Source of the DNA: Casuarius casuarius
Taxonomy: Eukaryota; Chordata; Aves; Casuariiformes; Casuariidae
NCBI GenBank assembly: GCA_003342895.1
Contig: PTFA01000031.1
Coordinates: forward strand, 4,536,603-4,600,602
Direction: 5' to 3'
DNA: 64,000 nt
Part shown: positions 60,121 to 64,000 of the stretch, one piece after another
Layout: each line of letters begins with the position of its first letter
How positions within the stretch are numbered: position 1 is the first letter of the stretch
Translations under genes and position numbers: made by a program
The notes under the pieces: model-generated
Seen by the model: the letters and a program-made list of their open reading frames with translations, nothing else
Told to the model about the DNA's origin: nothing
Databases searched by the model: none

Positions 60121-62161
60121 TGCCATTTTAGGAGTTGTGTGCTTGGGGAAGGGAGGAAGACAGCACGGCGAGGAAGGAAAGGCCCATTTGAATACATTTG
60201 CTCTTGACCCACTCAACAGAACAAGGTGAGCTGAGCAATAGCTACCCCATTCACTCTGTGCCAGTGAGGAAGAGAGGCTCCTCGCTGTTTTGGAATTTCC
60301 TTTCAATCGGGAATAGCAAATTTTAGAGATGCAAGAGGTGCTCTCCAACACCTTGCAGCACTGGAGGGTCACCCCAACAAATGCACAGAGTTTGCAGTGG
60401 GAAGGAACAAAATGCGTGTGGAGTCAGGATGGGCATCCTTACATCTAGCAAATTAATAGGAGCAAAGCAGGAGGTCAAGAACTATGTATTGTTTCCACTT
60501 CAGTCACTACAAGTAATGTTCCCATCCCTTTTGTGTAAGGGAGGGAGGGTTGTGACACAACTAATAAATATACTTGAAGTATCACCTGATGACTTCCGTT
60601 TTGTGCCAGTGGCACTGGGACCTCGGGAGGGATGCCGAGAACTATCATGAAAGGACTTGTCATGTGCCAAAGCAAACTAGAGAAATGTGGATGCCTGAAT
60701 TTTATGACTCTTTTTTTCAGCGCAGCCTGTTGAGGCTGTGGTGGTTTCTGGGATTATAAACATGTTTTTCAGACTGATTCACCAAGTCATTCTCCTGCGT
60801 AGGATGAAAATAAGCATGTGAAGGGGTGCTCAGGGCCAGGAGCTTTGCAATCCCATTTGCTGCTTCAAGCTGCAACACTTACTTCTGGGCATAGACAAGA
60901 GTCCCAAACTCTGGGGCTGCACTGTGATCACACTGGGGGGAAAAACATGCTAAGAAGTGGCCGATGTGGACTTAATGCAGTGTTGAGCAATAGAAAAAGT
61001 TAGAAGCCTTGTTAAGTGCAAGGCTTAACACTGCATTTCTCAGGACTTCACCTTCTTGGAGCAGTTTCCCATCAACAAGAATAGGAAGATGGCAAGGCAA
61101 GTTGGTAATTTTTTTTTTAAGTGTATTTAGCAAAAGGGCAGGATAGAGGAGGTTGAAGCTTTCATTTAACTCTGTAATGCTAAGACGAGGTCAAGCGAAG
61201 GTGCAGTACTTTCAAACCGTACCTGGCACACTAAGACAACCGTAACAAGCAAGACGCAAAAGTGCAACTGCAGCTGTGATGTAGAAGTGGCAAGTTTGTG
61301 CCTCTGCCGTACTGAAAATACAGAATCTTGTCAAGTTGTGAAAGTGGCATTTTTTCGTACTCTGCAGCAGACAACCCAATTATCAGACAATAATCGCTTC
61401 ATCTTTTGAGGCTGCCCTTAGAAGTGGAGAAGGAGTTCTTTTAACATCTTGCACTATTCTGCCTCTGGTTCTAATAGTGTAAGTGTGTGCAGCTGGAAAG
61501 CTCTATGCTAAATTGCCTGGTTTCTTTAATGTAGACCTCAGAGAAGCACCGCTAGGGTTAATGTTGTTTTGCCCAAGCACATACAAGTGTATTGCAGAAG
61601 GCACTATGCAAATAATGTTCACAGAGTTTATAATTTCCTGTTGAAACAGCAAAGAAAAGAAGGTCATTGATTTAAACCAGAGAATACAAATGATTTCCTG
61701 CCCACAAAGCTGCCAAATGCTTGGAGTTACTGATTTTTTTCCTCCCTGCTGCTAACCAAACACTTCTGGTCCTGTCATGGGCATCATCAGCTTATTGACT
61801 AAGTAAACATAACCCATTAAGCTGAAAATTTTTAAAATAATAGAAAATTATAGTGGCTATAGTAACAAAACATCTACACTCCAAAAAAAAAAACCAACCA
61901 AAAAGCAGGGGGAAAACAATTCCTGATGTTAATTAACTTTTATGTAGATTCAAGTTTCTGGAATTTGGGTTTGTATCCAAAAGAGAGAGAAAGGAACAAA
62001 CTGAAAGAAGACTGAAAAAACCACTTTCCTAAAGATGCCAAAAAAGGGGAGGATGCAGAAGAAATGGATACTTGAAATTTTGAGATCCCGAGAAAAACAA
62101 ATACTGCAAAATAGAGATTGAAAGGGTAAAAAGATGTGACAGCAGCGTGGTAAAGGCATGT

Positions 62162-62183
62162 GTTTATTTATTTATTTATTTTT
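62162..62183. repeat. (TTTA)n microsatellite
   Basis: About five TTTA units. Confidence 0.9.
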
Positions 62184-63214
62184 AGCAGCAGGAGGTCTCT
62201 GCTGTTGTCTGAATAATTTTTTTCGAGCCAGTGCTGAGCACAGCTGATGCCTGGCCTTGGAACATGTCATTTTGAAGATCGCACGTACGGTATTAATAAA
62301 TGTAGAACAATACTTGCTGTCAAGTTGGTTACAAGGCAGTAGTTCACTGATGGGGGTCTGACAATGTCAAAAAGCATTAGACCAGAGCCAGCAAATGCTT
62401 TATATGCCACAGCTGAACCCAAAATATGAATTGATGCCCTGGATCTGACTTTAAGGCATCTGTCTGCTCTAGAGAGTGCATCTTTGTTTGAAGAAGCAGG
62501 GAAACAAGTTGCTTTTCTCTCCTCCTCCAACCATCTGCCATAGCTCTGAAGGCAAGGAGCAAGACGTGGCAGAACAAATTGCAGCACAGTGTAAGCAGAT
62601 AGAGATGCCTTGCTGATGGAAAAGTCTTCAAAAGTAGGAGAAGACATTCAGAACGTGCTCAGAAGAAACTTCTCCTCCAGAGGAGTGTGGCCTCGCTGGC
62701 AGAAGGCCAGTCCAGAGGAGGTGGCCCCAACAGGGGACCTCTGCCAGCTGGGACACCTGGGACGGGGCTTCCTTTCCCCAGCTCTCTGTTGTAGATGAGG
62801 CTGCCGGCTTCCCTTGTGGAGAGCCTCACGACCCAGTGTCGAAAAACTGTATGGGAGCTAGCTATTAGAGAAGAGGCCCTGGGAGGAAGTAAACAAGCAG
62901 ATTACAAAGTGATGAAAAATAAGTGTATCAGCCTTCTCCGGTGACTTGCAAGAAGGTGTGACCGTTTCCTCCACCCCCTCACTCTCATGTCTGTTGTCTG
63001 AAGAATACTTTTAAGGCAGGTAGTCACAGATTATTAATGACCTGTTAACAGCTTCTTTAATTCTCTAATAAACACCAACTGTGGCTTCTATAATTATTCT
63101 GCTAGTCGTACAACACACCCTATGCCTGGCTGCAAAGTACTTTTTTTTCTGGAACATGTTGTATCTCCTCACATGCATGTATCGCCCCAGGACAATTTCG
63201 TATCTAAGTGAAAT

Positions 63215-63400
63215 GACATCTTAGGATGTCAGAGCATTTCGCAGCCATTAAATGTCACGATTTTCCAGCAAAGTAGGAACAAGGAAGTGTTTGGTCACTC
63301 ATTTTTACACGTGTAAATTGAGACACCCAGAGTTTATGGTTTTAGCCACAGTGACACAGTGAGTCAGTCCCCAAGCAGCTTATGAAACCTGGGAGCACTG
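63215..63400. repeat. L3/MIR-like ancient repeat remnant
   Basis: GTCAGAGCATTTCGCAGCC, TCATTTTTACACGTGTAAAT, TGAGACACCCAGAG, GACACAGTGAGTCAGT and AAACCTGGGAGCACTGTC follow the L3/MIR 3' order (attttacagatgaggaaactgag, cacagtgagtcagtgg, acccaggagtcctg). The longest old-repeat match in the window. Confidence 0.6.
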
Positions 63401-64000
63401 TCTTCCGCTTTGCCACACTTTGTCACAGGAACTGCAAAAGGCACAGGTAGATTGGAAATCACACAGAGCAGAGGCTTTTTCTATCTCAGCTGAAATCTCT
63501 GGCAGTAACATTTTATAAAAGTGATGGCATCTCTTTATCACCCTTCCTAATTCCCAGCAAGAGAGAGAGCCAAGTAGCACATCATGGGAAAAGAAAACAA
63601 AAACATATGGAAAAACTTGTCTCCTGCGGTCAAAGGCAATCTTTCCTGTGCAGTCTTCAATTTAGGGAGGTTGTGGATATGGATCCCTTCCAGTACCATT
63701 AACAGCAATGATTCCCAGCTAACTGGTTCCATTTTCTTTTCTAATAGAGCATAGAAACCTGTGTCTCATGAATGCTACGTTTGTCAAATTTCATTACATT
63801 TAGCCCTTGGTAATCTAGCATCTGATGAACAAACATTTACGACCCCACAAATAATTGAAGGTTATTGTAGGCACAAGTTTATGAGGAAGTAACAAATGTT
63901 ATTAGCACTCCTGAAAGCTACTAGTGAGAGTGTCTTGAAAAGGCCATAAAGCAGCCTAATCTCCAGAGATCCCAGCACTTCTGTGAAATGCTGGTCCTGT

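Larger units (their letters stand above)
48011..64000. other. Gene-poor right end
   Basis: No coding exon I can identify. A GC-rich block at about 48.60-48.84 kb is open in several frames on both strands but carries no recognisable domain. Other items are microsatellites, a consensus CRE at 60113, old repeats at 59170 and 63215, and one isolated ambiguous base at 51463. Confidence 0.5.

Noticed and set aside
29300..64000. COA1 coding exons expected from mammalian synteny
   Set aside because: I searched by eye for the conserved COA1 membrane segment and downstream motifs on the plus strand and found nothing convincing.
1..64000. CRISPR arrays, bacterial operons, phage or intact viral genomes
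   Set aside because: No direct-repeat arrays, no dense gene order and no viral polymerase, capsid or envelope-like frames were seen.

Overview
The window looks like a piece of a bird nuclear genome from a draft assembly. It has intron-rich vertebrate gene structure on an AT-rich background, isolated CpG islands, one clear CR1 retrotransposon copy (the main avian LINE), several worn L3/MIR-like and other old amniote repeats, a 100-base N gap and one ambiguous base. There is no prokaryotic, viral, CRISPR or operon content. I could not name the species.

The only gene I can identify with confidence is biliverdin reductase A (BLVRA), on the minus strand at the left end. Five consecutive coding exons (6897-7024, 5092-5211, 4364-4461, 2886-2993, 1988-2159) all have GT-AG borders and compatible phases. 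They give about 206 residues collinear with mammalian BLVRA, from the NADPH-binding glycine loop into the catalytic half. The last coding exon (about 90 residues in mammals) is not visible and should lie left of position 1.

From 7.0 to about 24.7 kb the window is best read as the large first intron of BLVRA. It holds the assembly gap, the CR1 element, an RFX X-box motif and small repeats. A weak CpG-rich block at 24.76-24.97 kb, followed on the minus strand by a good GTGAGG splice donor at 24,700, is my candidate BLVRA promoter and 5' UTR exon.

A strong CpG island at 28.69-29.23 kb has GC boxes, an E2F site, two YY1-type ATGGCGGCC sites, an 18-bp MYB-site duplication and three good plus-strand splice donors. 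It looks like the promoter and first exon of a gene running rightward. In mammals the gene head-to-head with BLVRA is COA1, so COA1 is the natural guess, but I found no recognisable COA1 coding exon in the remaining 35 kb. That stretch reads as a long intron or intergenic DNA with a second, smaller CpG island (47.8-48.0 kb, containing a consensus CTCF site), a few coding-like segments of unknown identity, old repeats and microsatellites. I found no previously undescribed biological system. The points most worth a second look are the intact avian BLVRA with its changed N-terminus, the two-promoter layout, and the CpG/CTCF block with a neighbouring coding-like minus-strand frame.
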